From positions 1 through 64,000 of the forward strand of contig JAZLBD010000007.1 in assembly GCA_045613545.1 (NCBI GenBank): a DNA stretch of 64,000 nucleotides, in the 5' to 3' direction. The notes under the pieces are model-generated. The model saw only the letters and a list, made by a program, of their open reading frames with translations, did not search any database and was not told the DNA's origin. Position numbers and translations under genes: made by a program. Shown here piece after piece: positions 46,438 through 55,282 of this stretch (position 1 is the stretch's first letter; every line of letters begins with the position of its first letter). The stretch is from Scatosoma sp045613545. GTDB lineage: Bacteria > Bacillota > Clostridia > Christensenellales > Borkfalkiaceae.

Positions 46438-46805
46438 CTGTTTTGACCTGAAAAAGCGCTTCGAAAGGTAAAAACGGATAACGCCGATAGAAAAACCCCG
46501 AACGCTTTTCGCAAGATATCGGAGGGAAGAATACTTGCAAGCAAGCTCCCTATCGCAGACAGAACGAGCGCGGACAAAACGACGGGCAAGATCCCTTTGC
46601 TCTGCAAAAGCCCGTTCTTTTTGTGGATATTTAGCGCGAAAAGCCCCATCGGCAAAAATGCAAACAAGTTCGCAGACTGCGCGATTTTTTGCGGAACGTC
46701 AAGAAAAAGTACGAGCAGAGGAATCGTCACCGTACCGCCACCCATACCCATTCCGCCTGGGATACCGCCTAAAAAACCAAGCAACGCGTATAAATAAAAA
46801 ATCAT
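46434..46805 (-). CDS. TauE/SafE-family permease, second half-size subunit
   Basis: A 123-residue membrane protein with about four TM segments. It contains the TauE/SafE repeat motif 'LGGIPGGMGMGGGTVTIPLL' and 'QSANLFAFLPMGLFAL'. Full-length family members are about 250 residues with two such repeats; this gene and its upstream neighbour each encode one repeat. The start at 46805 overlaps the upstream stop (ATGA). Probably a heterodimeric anion or sulfite-type exporter (inference). Confidence 0.85.
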   Translation of the reverse strand: MIFYLYALLGFLGGIPGGMGMGGGTVTIPLLVLFLDVPQKIAQSANLFAFLPMGLFALNIHKKNGLLQSKGILPVVLSALVLSAIGSLLASILPSDILRKAFGVFLSALSVFTFRSAFSGQNS

Positions 46806-47170
46806 CCTAGCACCATCCAAACGCCTGCGACGAGCTGTAAAACCGCAAACACGATCGCGGTCGTTTTTTTGGGCAACACCGCAAGTAATTTCGCCCCTAA
46901 AAACCCGCCTATAAGCCCGCCGAACGCGACGGGAATCAGCACGGAAAAATCGTATAAACCTTTGAAAAAATAGAGCAAAAACGACAAAACAGATACGGGT
47001 AAAATCACCAAAATGGCGGTGGCGTGCGACTGTTTTTCCGCCATTCCCATCTTCGATAAAAGGGGGACGGCTATCATACCTCCGCCTCCGCCGAACAAAC
47101 TGTTGGCACTACCGATCAAACTTCCGATCCCCGCTTTGGGGAGCCAAGCTCCGCTTTTTTGCTCTTCCAT
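46802..47170 (-). CDS. TauE/SafE-family permease, first half-size subunit
   Basis: A 122-residue membrane protein with the repeat motif 'IGSANSLFGGGGGMIAVPLL' and 'KQSHATAILVILPVSVLSF', about four TM segments. It pairs with the next gene, which overlaps it by 4 bases. GGAGGAAGGG precedes the ATG. Neither half shows frame damage, so this is a split transporter and not a pseudogene. Confidence 0.85.
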   Translation of the reverse strand: MEEQKSGAWLPKAGIGSLIGSANSLFGGGGGMIAVPLLSKMGMAEKQSHATAILVILPVSVLSFLLYFFKGLYDFSVLIPVAFGGLIGGFLGAKLLAVLPKKTTAIVFAVLQLVAGVWMVLG

Positions 47171-47353
47171 CCCCTTCCTCCAACGGTAGTTTGGGTAATT
47201 TTTTCAAAATTATCAAACTTTTTCTTGTATTTTGCGTGAGAATTGCTTGCTTATAAATCGAATTTATATTACAATATTATATGCGTAAGATTTTACGGCT
47301 CAAAACGTCTCCCAATCGGCGAGGCGAAAGAATTCTTAATTGAAGGTGTTATA

Positions 47354-50300
47354 ATGACGAACAACAAAAAATTCAGCAAAAGAAAATCCTTTGCTCTGAT
47401 TTGCGCAACGCTCATGCTTTCCACGACGGTAGCAGGGCTCGTTTCTTGCGGAACGACGACTCCCGAAGTCGACGGCTCTGAAATCTCTACGGTGAAAAAA
47501 GACGACGCGCGCATCAGAAATAGCAAGTTTGAAATTTTCGACGATAACGACGGAAAAAATTTGATCATCACCGCTCCCTCCGGCTGGGCGAAAGCAAACG
47601 GCTCTTCCTCGGCAGGAAACGCCGTCTCTTCCAAAGCCGCTAGCGGGATCGTAAATACTTCCGTCGAAAACTGGGACACGTACACCGTTTCCAGCGGATT
47701 GCCTCACGCAACCGAAGAAGAAGCGGAAGAAAATTGGGACGAGCTTACTACGAGAGACAAGCTCGAATTCATCTTCAACTGGAAGAAAGAGAGTAGCGAT
47801 AACGTCGTATACGATCTTCCTTTCTACGACAAAGAAGACGACTTTTTCCAATACAACGTCGACTTTGAGGATCTTCCCGACTGCGAAAACCCGTTGACCC
47901 ACAACGGTGCAGACTACGACGGCGACGACACGAACGTGCTCATGATCCACAACACCTATTCGGACGCTTGGGGCACGGCACAAAAATATACGTCCTCTTC
48001 GACGATTACCTTGCAACCTGGTACGACTGCAAAATTCTCCGTTTGGGTAAAAACCACAAACCTCACGTACGGTACGGTCTCCGGCGAATCGCAACCCGTC
48101 GTGGCGGACAGAGGCGCTTATATCGGCGTCACCAACACCATCGGCGATAAGACGCTTGAACAAGTACAAGTAAAAAATATCATCAGCGACGAATGGCGTC
48201 AATACACTTTCTACTTGACGGCAAGCGATTACGTGGAATCCTCGTTCAACCTCGTCCTCGGCTTAGGGCAAGGCGGGGGAAATAAGTGGGAATACGTAGA
48301 CGGCTACGCTTTCTTCGACGACGTAGAATGTTCGGTGTACGATTCCAAGGACATAGACGTCTCTAGCGCAAACGAAACGTTGACCGTGGGCATGTCGGAC
48401 GACGAAAAGAAACTTTACGCCGACCAACACGACTACGCAACTTTCAAAACTTTCCACATCGACCATTCGAACACGAGCTTGCTTTCTTCGTTGAATCCTT
48501 CTTTCGACGTTAAGCAAACGGAAGAAGAAAAGAACGGTATGGTCTTCACCTCCGGTATCGACGGAACGGAAGACTTGGCGCTCAGCGGGGTTTACAACAA
48601 GACGCAATTCCTCGCTATCCAAGACGAAAAAGTGGCGCATTTTGCCGAGGAAGAATTGACGAAATACCCGTTTGACAACGCAAAATTCCTCGCTTTGGTA
48701 AGCAAATCGGGCGCGCCCTATACGGCGGATCTTCAAACGACCTTTACGATTGAGTCCGATTCCTACGTCTTCCTTTCGTTCTGGCTGAAAACCTCCGACC
48801 TTTCGGGCGGATTTACCGGCGTGGGCGTCAACTTGATCTGCGACAAGGGTCAAGATACGGAAGAAACGTTTACGATCTTTAATAACGTCACTTCGGACGC
48901 CGCCCCGGAAATCGAAGTAGATTTGCCCAACGGCGAAAAGGAAGAGGATTTGTTCGACGGTTGGCAACGTTGTTGCTTGCTCATCAAGAACGAATCGGAC
49001 GACGCGAGAAATTACCAGCTCTCGTTCACCTACGGCCCTACGGCGATCGCTACGACGACGAAAGACGGCTATCGTGACGGTATCGCGCTTTTTGCAAACT
49101 TCCAGAAAGCTGAACTTAACAAAGAACAATTTGAATACGTGGTGGCGTCCAACTTCGTGTACGTTTTGGACCTCTCCTCCGGGAACGTGAAAACTTCGGC
49201 AGAATTCGACTCCCCCGCATCCGTTCCCACGGACGCGATTGAAACGCAATTTGCTAACCTTAAAAACTACACCGGCGTGTACGGCGGTAGCAACTACGTC
49301 GTTTGGGGTGGAGACTCTTGCGCGAAGAACGATTACGAATATGCAGGGCTTATTAACAGCGACTACGCTTCCGCTTATGCAACGACCTACGCGCAAAACC
49401 CCGGTCTTACCACCGCGATCTCCGACGTGCTTTCCACGGCAAAACAACCCCTCCTTATTTATAATAACGAGGATTTGTCTTACGGATACTTTGGCGCAAA
49501 ACAAACGATTGCCGTGAACTCCTACGCTACCGTTGCGGTTCGCGTAAAAGCGAGCGCCGGCGCGATTGCAAACATTTATCTCATTGAAAACTCGGAAACG
49601 GGCTATAACGATCCCCTTTCGATTTCCGCGCCCAAGTACGTTTACTGGTACGATGAAAACGGCAACGTCTGTGCGGAAGACCCCACCTCCTCTTCGTTCG
49701 ATAAGAAATTCGACGTAGCTTTCAAGCGCAACGCGCAAGGGCTTTACGAAGTAAACAAGAACTGGAAAGGGTACACGGCGGACATGGACGGTAAGCTGTA
49801 TGCGAACCTCGATAACTACGAAGTAGACCCCGAAACGGGCAACTTGCTCGTCGGCAAAAACGGCGTGACGTACAACTACGATTCTTCCGTTTGGGAACAC
49901 GCTGGAAACAACGGCATTGCGTTCTACGCGAAAGAAGTGAACGGAGAATACGAATACTACGCGTACGAATCGAAAGAGGCGAAAGACCGCGTGTATAGTC
50001 TTTCTTCCGTATCGGCTTTGACCCCTCGCCACGACAACAGCGCAAAAACGAGCGTTCCGCTCGTCAAGACGATCGTAGGAACGGGCGAATGGACGGACGT
50101 TTACTTCTATATCCACACCGGCAACCAAGAAAAGAATTACCGCTTGGAATTCTGGAGCGGAAACCGTGAAGGAACGGAAAAATCCACAGCGGGAAGCTAC
50201 GTGGCGTTTGAAATGATTTCTTGGTCGGTGGACGAGACCTCTTTCAACAACTTGCTCGCTGAAACGATAGAAACGTTGAAAGATCAAAACGGTTGGGTGA

Positions 50301-50743
50301 CCGACGAGGCGTTCAAGGAAAACTACGCAAACTGCGCGTACTCCACCTTCTCGTTCTTCGATAGCAACAAATTCCTCCGCTACGACGAAACGATCGACAA
50401 AGAAGACGTAGGCAACTCCTACGACGATTACGATCCTACGATCCATACGGAAGGGCTCGTATACCTCGCTTACGGCGATTCCTTGTTCGTCGATTACAGC
50501 AACGTCGAAGTGACGGTTGCCGTTGACGCGGACGTATCGGTAGACGTCGAAGACGATGATCACGAACACGAAACCACGACGGAAGACGGCATGAACGTTT
50601 TGCTTTTCGCAACCTCCATCATCTTGGCAGGCGCATTGCTGCTTGCGGTCGTTAGCTTGATCGTGCAAAAGATCGTAAGAAAGAAACACAAAGCAAAAGC
50701 AGGCGTAAGAACCTACCGTAGACGCCCGCAAAAGAAAGATTAA
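47354..50743 (+). CDS. Very large lipoprotein with C-terminal TM anchor and carbohydrate-binding-like domains
   Basis: A 1129-residue exported protein. The signal peptide ends in lipobox 'AGLVSC' (about Cys32). The outside part contains beta-sandwich-like domains: 'TITLQPGTTAKFSVWVKTTN' to 'YAFFDDVECSVY' (about 215-330), and again 'FTIESDSYVFLSFWLKTSDL', both like galactose-binding jelly rolls (CBM-type). Near the C-terminus 'LLFATSIILAGALLLAVVSL' is a TM segment, followed by a very basic tail. The start at 47354 is chosen for GAAGGTG upstream and a proper signal peptide; the frame extends further up without a ribosome site. Same plan as the protein at 26754. Function unknown. Confidence 0.72.
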   Translation: MTNNKKFSKRKSFALICATLMLSTTVAGLVSCGTTTPEVDGSEISTVKKDDARIRNSKFEIFDDNDGKNLIITAPSGWAKANGSSSAGNAVSSKAASGIVNTSVENWDTYTVSSGLPHATEEEAEENWDELTTRDKLEFIFNWKKESSDNVVYDLPFYDKEDDFFQYNVDFEDLPDCENPLTHNGADYDGDDTNVLMIHNTYSDAWGTAQKYTSSSTITLQPGTTAKFSVWVKTTNLTYGTVSGESQPVVADRGAYIGVTNTIGDKTLEQVQVKNIISDEWRQYTFYLTASDYVESSFNLVLGLGQGGGNKWEYVDGYAFFDDVECSVYDSKDIDVSSANETLTVGMSDDEKKLYADQHDYATFKTFHIDHSNTSLLSSLNPSFDVKQTEEEKNGMVFTSGIDGTEDLALSGVYNKTQFLAIQDEKVAHFAEEELTKYPFDNAKFLALVSKSGAPYTADLQTTFTIESDSYVFLSFWLKTSDLSGGFTGVGVNLICDKGQDTEETFTIFNNVTSDAAPEIEVDLPNGEKEEDLFDGWQRCCLLIKNESDDARNYQLSFTYGPTAIATTTKDGYRDGIALFANFQKAELNKEQFEYVVASNFVYVLDLSSGNVKTSAEFDSPASVPTDAIETQFANLKNYTGVYGGSNYVVWGGDSCAKNDYEYAGLINSDYASAYATTYAQNPGLTTAISDVLSTAKQPLLIYNNEDLSYGYFGAKQTIAVNSYATVAVRVKASAGAIANIYLIENSETGYNDPLSISAPKYVYWYDENGNVCAEDPTSSSFDKKFDVAFKRNAQGLYEVNKNWKGYTADMDGKLYANLDNYEVDPETGNLLVGKNGVTYNYDSSVWEHAGNNGIAFYAKEVNGEYEYYAYESKEAKDRVYSLSSVSALTPRHDNSAKTSVPLVKTIVGTGEWTDVYFYIHTGNQEKNYRLEFWSGNREGTEKSTAGSYVAFEMISWSVDETSFNNLLAETIETLKDQNGWVTDEAFKENYANCAYSTFSFFDSNKFLRYDETIDKEDVGNSYDDYDPTIHTEGLVYLAYGDSLFVDYSNVEVTVAVDADVSVDVEDDDHEHETTTEDGMNVLLFATSIILAGALLLAVVSLIVQKIVRKKHKAKAGVRTYRRRPQKKD

Positions 50744-50764
50744 GAGTTTTTAGGCTAAATCTTA

Positions 50765-50799
50765 TCCCCCGTCCTACGCGGTAGGACGGGGGATTTTTT
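50765..50799 (+). terminator. Terminator of the large lipoprotein gene
   Basis: TCCCCCGTCCTAC/GTAGGACGGGGGA, 13-bp stem with a 3-base loop and T6. Confidence 0.9.
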
Positions 50800-50818
50800 C
50801 AACGGATAAGGAGATTTT

Positions 50819-51427
50819 ATGAACGCTATATTTACCATTCGCGGAAAAACGATCGAAACCGATCGCCTCGTCTTGCGCCCCTTTTCCCCGTCCGATTTAG
50901 ACGACTTTTACGCCTACGCATCCGTCGAGGGAGTTGGCGAGCGAGCGGGTTGGCGCCACCACGAAAACAAAGAAAAGAGCCAAGAAATTTTGGACAAGTT
51001 CATTCAAGAGGACAAAACGTTCGCCTTGTGTTTGAAAGAAAACCAAAAAGTAATCGGGTCGCTCGGCGTGGAACGGTACGGTTTGGAAAACGCTTTGACG
51101 GAGTTTATCCCCTATAAAGGTAGAGAGCTTGGGTTCGTGCTTTCCAAGGAGTATTGGGGACAAGGGCTTATGACGGATGCGGTCAGGGCGGTGATGGAAT
51201 ACCTCTTTGAAACCCTCAATTTCGATTTCTTGCTTTGCGGACATTACGCGTTCAACGAAGCATCCAAGCGGGTGCAAGAAAAATGTGGATTCAAACCCTA
51301 TCGAAAGCTCGTATTCGACACACGCATGGGAACGAAAGAACCGGGAATCCTTAGCCTTGCGACCCACCCCGCAAAAAACATTTCCTTTCACTTTTCCCAT
51401 CCGGAAACGTTGATTTACGAAAAATAA
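50819..51427 (+). CDS. GNAT acetyltransferase, RimJ/RimL-like
   Basis: A 202-residue GNAT enzyme. 'IETDRLVLRPFSPSDLDDFY' is the standard RimL-type start, 'ELGFVLSKEYWGQGLMTDAV' carries the acetyl-CoA pyrophosphate loop (Q/RxxGxG/A variant 'WGQGLM'), and 'GHYAFNEASKRVQEKCGFKP' is the last conserved block. It probably acetylates a protein N-terminus or small amine; the target is unknown. AAGGAGATTTT precedes the ATG. Monocistronic between two terminators. Confidence 0.88.
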   Translation: MNAIFTIRGKTIETDRLVLRPFSPSDLDDFYAYASVEGVGERAGWRHHENKEKSQEILDKFIQEDKTFALCLKENQKVIGSLGVERYGLENALTEFIPYKGRELGFVLSKEYWGQGLMTDAVRAVMEYLFETLNFDFLLCGHYAFNEASKRVQEKCGFKPYRKLVFDTRMGTKEPGILSLATHPAKNISFHFSHPETLIYEK

Positions 51428-51493
51428 GCACCCTCCCTAGGCCTTAGAAAAAGTTCCTAAGCGCTTTTAGTCGCAAAATCGTTGACGTTCAAC

Positions 51494-51530
51494 AAAAAAA
51501 AGATAGCGAGAAATTCACTATCTTTTTTTT
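51494..51530. terminator. Bidirectional terminator between convergent genes
   Basis: AAAAAAAGATAG/CTATCTTTTTTT, 12-bp stem with an 11-base loop; A-run and T-run make it work on both strands (GNAT gene and rRNA methyltransferase gene). Confidence 0.85.
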
Positions 51531-51538
51531 ATTGTTTT

Positions 51539-52825
51539 TTATAAGCGTATCCCTTTGGGCAGGTGATTTTTCAGCGTTCCGTTTACCGCTTTTCCCCAAC
51601 CGACGGGGAAAGAATCCACCAAAACGAGCGTCCAGCCGTTTTCGCCGTCACATTCTATCGTTTCGCCGTGTAGATATTTTTCCACTCTTTTGTCCTCCGC
51701 TTGCAATCGAAGAACACGGCTACACTCCCCGTCTTTGAGCGCCATCGCAAGGGCGTGGCTTGGCGTTAGCCTACCGTTTTTTACTTCCCCCACCTTACAG
51801 CCGGCGCGGAGAATATGCAAGTTCTTCCAGTCGAATACTCTCTCTGGCAAAGCGTACACTACGCCGTCCTTTTCGAAGAGGCGCTCAAGGGAGATTTGCA
51901 AGCAGTTCTTTTCAAACGCGCGTACGCACCGCAAGGTTGCCTCGTCGATTTTGCAAACTTTTTCTTTTATGTGACAATCCTCTTCGCTCGATTTTTCAAG
52001 TACGGCGACGAAATGCCCCTCCCCCTCTTCTTTATGGGGATAGATTTTATGCTGATGCACTAAGGTTGCATCCTCGTGCGAAAGCAAGAATTTTTCGATT
52101 TGATCTTCGTCCTCTTCCTTAGCGAACGTGCAAGTGGAATAGACGAGCCGACCGCCACGGCGGAGCATTTTCCAACCGCACTCTAAAATCTCTTTCCCTC
52201 TCTCGGCGCAAAGGGCGATATTTTCTTCGCTCCATTCCTCGATCGCTTCCTTTTCGTTCTTGCGGAACATCCCCTCGCCCGAACAGGGCGCGTCGATTAA
52301 AATTTTATCAAAATACCCGTTTAGCCATTTGGCAAGTTCTTGGGGATATTCGTTCACGACGACGGCGTTCTTGATCCCCATTCGCTCGACGTTCGAGGAC
52401 AAAATTTGCGCGCGCGGAAAAATCGGTTCGTTGAGTACGAGAAGTCCTTCGCCCTGTAAATCGCTCGCCATTTGCGTGCCTTTCCCTCCGGGCGCGGAGC
52501 AAAGATCAAGCACTTTTTCCCCCGGTTTGATTTCTAAAAAGGGAACGGCGGACATCGCGGACGGCTCTTGCGAATAGATAAGCCCCGCCACGTGGTGCAA
52601 ACGTTTGCCCACCTTTTCCGCGCTCGTATAAAACCCGTCTTTCGCCCAAGGGATTTGCCGAAGGAGCAACGGGGAAATCTTTTTGTACTCGTCCACCGAA
52701 ATTTTGAGCCGATTAACGCGGAGTCCCTTATGAGGCGGAGCGTCGTACACAGCGAAAAATTCCTCCCATTCCTCTTTGGGAAGCTGTTTTTTCATTCTTT
52801 CGATAAACCCGCTCGGTAGTTGCAT
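51539..52825 (-). CDS. 16S rRNA m5C methyltransferase, RsmF/NOP2/Sun family
   Basis: SAM-dependent rRNA cytosine-C5 methyltransferase. The 428-residue protein has the N-terminal 'PHKGLRVNRLKIS' region, SAM site 'VLDLCSAPGGKGTQMAS', motif IV with catalytic Cys 'LIDAPCSGEGMFRKN', motif VI with the second Cys 'LVYSTCTFAKEEDEDQIEKFL', and a C-terminal RsmF_B/PUA-like part (from about 300). The layout matches RsmF-type enzymes of Firmicutes. It follows the exonuclease gene by 4 bases only in reverse sense: this gene starts at 52825 and lies upstream-adjacent to the stop of that gene at 52830. Confidence 0.92.
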   Translation of the reverse strand: MQLPSGFIERMKKQLPKEEWEEFFAVYDAPPHKGLRVNRLKISVDEYKKISPLLLRQIPWAKDGFYTSAEKVGKRLHHVAGLIYSQEPSAMSAVPFLEIKPGEKVLDLCSAPGGKGTQMASDLQGEGLLVLNEPIFPRAQILSSNVERMGIKNAVVVNEYPQELAKWLNGYFDKILIDAPCSGEGMFRKNEKEAIEEWSEENIALCAERGKEILECGWKMLRRGGRLVYSTCTFAKEEDEDQIEKFLLSHEDATLVHQHKIYPHKEEGEGHFVAVLEKSSEEDCHIKEKVCKIDEATLRCVRAFEKNCLQISLERLFEKDGVVYALPERVFDWKNLHILRAGCKVGEVKNGRLTPSHALAMALKDGECSRVLRLQAEDKRVEKYLHGETIECDGENGWTLVLVDSFPVGWGKAVNGTLKNHLPKGIRL

Positions 52826-52829
52826 ATTT

Positions 52830-53783
52830 TTATCCTTTTAGCATTTTTTCAAACTCGGCGAGGGTCACGATGGTCGCGCCCACCTCTTGCGCTTTAACAA
52901 GCCGTCCGCCTTTTTCGTTCTCGCTTTGCACGTACAAATTACAAGTCTCCACCCGATAGGCAAAAAAACCGCCCTCTAAAAACATACGCTCGATTAACGG
53001 ACGGATATTGGCTTCCATCTCGACTCCTCTGGACACGCTGACCATTTTCCCTTGCATCTTGCCGTATTTTCGTCTGTTTTTTCGCGCTTTTTCGACAAAA
53101 GCGTGAAACTGCGCGTGCGCTCGTTCCTTTTCCTCTTTTCTTCGCGCCGATTCCATGATCGCGTTTTTGAGCGCCGTAGAAGTAAGTCCCGTGATCTCGT
53201 AATTCTCGATTTTCCCAAGCTCGATCTCGTAGCGTTTTAACAATTCCTCAAGGCTACACCCCGCCTCGGCGCACATCGCCTCGGCGACTTTCATCGTCGC
53301 ATACGCGTCGTCCACGGCACGATGCGCCGTAAACTCTACGCCCAGTTCTTCAGCAATCGAAGAAAGTCCGTATTGACGGGCGAACGAGCCTATTTTATTC
53401 ATATACAAAAACTGCGTGTCCGCGAACGAAAACCGAAGCGAGGGCAGAGAAAAACGCTTGCTCTCTAAATTCAAATACTTCACGTCGTTCATGACGGCAT
53501 GCCCCACGACGAGCGTTTCGGGGTCCTGTAAAAGAGCGTAAATCTCTTTTGCTTTTTGGGGAAAGGTGGGATAATTTTTGAACGCCTCGTAGGAATAGGG
53601 CAACACGAGCCCCTGCGTGCCTTTGCGGTCGGTCAAATGGAATCGGCCTTGCGGATTGAGTAAGATATCCTCTTTTTTAAGCACGCGAAAACGTTCGTCC
53701 GTCAGGCAATAGCCAAACGCACAAATTTTTGCCGTCGTCTTAAAAACGCTTGCACACTCGATGTCAAAAAATAAATACTGCAT
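52830..53783 (-). CDS. DnaQ-like 3'-5' exonuclease with C-terminal BRCT-like domain
   Basis: A 317-residue protein with a DEDDh-type exonuclease domain: 'YLFFDIECASVF' (DxE), 'VVGHAVMNDVKYL' (HxxxND), 'EFTAHRAVDDAYAT' (HxxxxD). Residues about 245-317 ('GKMVSVSRGVEMEANIRPLI' to 'GATIVTLAEFEKML') look like a BRCT fold. It likely acts on DNA or RNA ends; the exact role is unknown. The start is ambiguous: ATG at 53783 fits the family best, ATG at 53792 is also possible. It follows serS after a weak terminator and is followed by the rRNA methyltransferase gene. Confidence 0.82.
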   Translation of the reverse strand: MQYLFFDIECASVFKTTAKICAFGYCLTDERFRVLKKEDILLNPQGRFHLTDRKGTQGLVLPYSYEAFKNYPTFPQKAKEIYALLQDPETLVVGHAVMNDVKYLNLESKRFSLPSLRFSFADTQFLYMNKIGSFARQYGLSSIAEELGVEFTAHRAVDDAYATMKVAEAMCAEAGCSLEELLKRYEIELGKIENYEITGLTSTALKNAIMESARRKEEKERAHAQFHAFVEKARKNRRKYGKMQGKMVSVSRGVEMEANIRPLIERMFLEGGFFAYRVETCNLYVQSENEKGGRLVKAQEVGATIVTLAEFEKMLKG

Positions 53784-53792
53784 ACCTTTCAT

Positions 53793-53822
53793 ATAAAAGA
53801 CCGCACGAGCAGGTGCGGTCTT
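53793..53822 (-). terminator. Terminator of serS
   Basis: AAGACCGCAC/GTGCGGTCTT, 10-bp stem with a 6-base loop and a short T4 run on the minus strand; read-through into the exonuclease gene is likely. Confidence 0.65.
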
Positions 53823-53829
53823 ACGTGTT

Positions 53830-55119
53830 TTACTTACTCGGGGAAATGACTTTCTTCCCACCCATATACGGCCAAAGCACTTCGGGGATACGTACGCTTC
53901 CGTCTGCTTGTAAATGGTTCTCTACGAACGCAATGAGCATGCGAGGAGGCGCGACCACCGTGTTGTTTAAGGTGTGGGCAAGCTTGGTTTTGCCGTCGGT
54001 ATCCTTGTAGCGGATAGCAAGACGGCGGGCTTGCGCATCCGTCAAATTGGAGCAAGACCCCACTTCGAAATATTTCTTTTGACGAGGGCTCCAAGCCTCC
54101 ACGTCGCAACTTTTGTATTTGAGGTCGGCAAGATCCCCCGAACAGCAACCGAGCTGGCGAACGGGGATTTCCATCGAACGGAAAAGCTCGACGGTATACG
54201 ACCACAATTTTTCATACCACTCGTCGCTCTCTTCGGGACGACAAATGACGATCATTTCTTGCTTTTCAAATTGGTGGATACGATAAATCCCTCTCTCTTC
54301 AAGTCCGTGCGCCCCCTTTTCCTTTCTAAAGCAAGGGGAATAGCTCGTCATCGTAAGCGGAAGTTTGTTTCCGTCGATAATTTGTCCCATAAACCGACCG
54401 ATCATAGAGTGTTCGCTCGTACCGATGAGATACAAATCCTCCCCCTCGATCTTATACATCATATTTTCCATCTCGTCAAAGCTCATAACCCCGGACACGA
54501 CGTCGCCGTGGATCATATAGGGAGGAATGACGTAGGTAAACCCTTTGTCGATCATAAAATCGCGCGCGTAGGAAAGCACGGCAGAGTGTAATCTTGCGAT
54601 ATCGCCCGTCAAATAATAAAAACCTTGCCCGGACGTTCTTCTTGCAGCGTCTACGTCCACGCCATCTAATTTTTCCAAAATATCGAGATGGTAAGGGATT
54701 TCAAAATCGGGGATTTTAGCCTCGCCAAAGCGAGCGAGCTCTACGTTTTCGCTATCGTCCTTGCCAACGGGAACGTCGTCGGCGATGATATTGGGAATCG
54801 CCATCATCTTTTTCTTGAGTAGCTTCTCGACTTCCGCGTTTTCCGTTTCAATCGCACTCAAACGTTCGGCGTTTGCCACGACTTTTGCTTTAATTTCTTC
54901 CGCCTCGTCTTTTTTGCCCGCTTTCATAAGCATACCCACTTCCTTGGAAAGGGTGTTTCTGCTCGCGCGGAGCGCGTCGCCCTCTGCGATCAGCGCGCGA
55001 CGTTTGTTGTCAAGTTCCAATACTTCTTCCACGAGCGGAAGTTTATGGTCTTGGAATTTTTTTCGAATATTATCCTTTACGAGTGCAGGGTTGTTTCTCA
55101 AAAGGTTGATATCAATCAT
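53830..55119 (-). CDS. serS: Seryl-tRNA synthetase
   Basis: Class II synthetase charging tRNA-Ser. The 429-residue protein has the N-terminal coiled-coil arm (about 30-100), motif 2 'TSYSPCFRKEKGAHGLEERG', 'HQFEKQEMIVICRPEES', and motif 3 'TLNNTVVAPPRMLIAFVENHLQ', split by family convention into shorter conserved blocks. Length is normal. GGGAGGCAAGAA precedes the ATG. It has its own promoter; the leader is about 30 bases, so no T-box riboswitch is present. Confidence 0.97.
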   Translation of the reverse strand: MIDINLLRNNPALVKDNIRKKFQDHKLPLVEEVLELDNKRRALIAEGDALRASRNTLSKEVGMLMKAGKKDEAEEIKAKVVANAERLSAIETENAEVEKLLKKKMMAIPNIIADDVPVGKDDSENVELARFGEAKIPDFEIPYHLDILEKLDGVDVDAARRTSGQGFYYLTGDIARLHSAVLSYARDFMIDKGFTYVIPPYMIHGDVVSGVMSFDEMENMMYKIEGEDLYLIGTSEHSMIGRFMGQIIDGNKLPLTMTSYSPCFRKEKGAHGLEERGIYRIHQFEKQEMIVICRPEESDEWYEKLWSYTVELFRSMEIPVRQLGCCSGDLADLKYKSCDVEAWSPRQKKYFEVGSCSNLTDAQARRLAIRYKDTDGKTKLAHTLNNTVVAPPRMLIAFVENHLQADGSVRIPEVLWPYMGGKKVISPSK

Positions 55120-55154
55120 TTCTTGCCTCCCACGAATGACTTTGAATCTTCCTT

Positions 55155-55183
55155 ATTATACTACTTTCCCTATCAAAAAGCAA
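55155..55183 (-). promoter_or_regulatory. Sigma-A promoter of serS
   Basis: TTGCTT (55178-55183), 17-base spacer, TATAAT (55155-55160) on the minus strand. Confidence 0.75.
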
Positions 55184-55221
55184 CTTTTTCGTGGGAAAGC
55201 TTTAATTTTCTTTTGAAAAAC

Positions 55222-55250
55222 TTGTACTTTTTGTTCGTTTATGCTATAAT
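55222..55250 (+). promoter_or_regulatory. Sigma-A promoter of the P-type ATPase gene
   Basis: TTGTAC (55222-55227), 17-base spacer, TATAAT (55245-55250). It diverges from the serS promoter, with 38 bases between their -35 boxes. Confidence 0.78.
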
Positions 55251-55282
55251 AGTCTTACATTTTTCTCCACGGAGGTGAAATC

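Noticed and set aside
48263..50731. Very long open frame on the minus strand, opposite the large lipoprotein gene (also 42111-43358, 26688-28145, 1729-2628 and others)
   Set aside because: These mirror the codon bias of the real gene on the other strand. They lack ribosome sites and recognisable domains, and are rich in Arg, His, Val and Phe as expected for antisense frames.
55120..55282. T-box riboswitch in front of serS
   Set aside because: The leader is only about 30 bases and lacks the T-box sequence.
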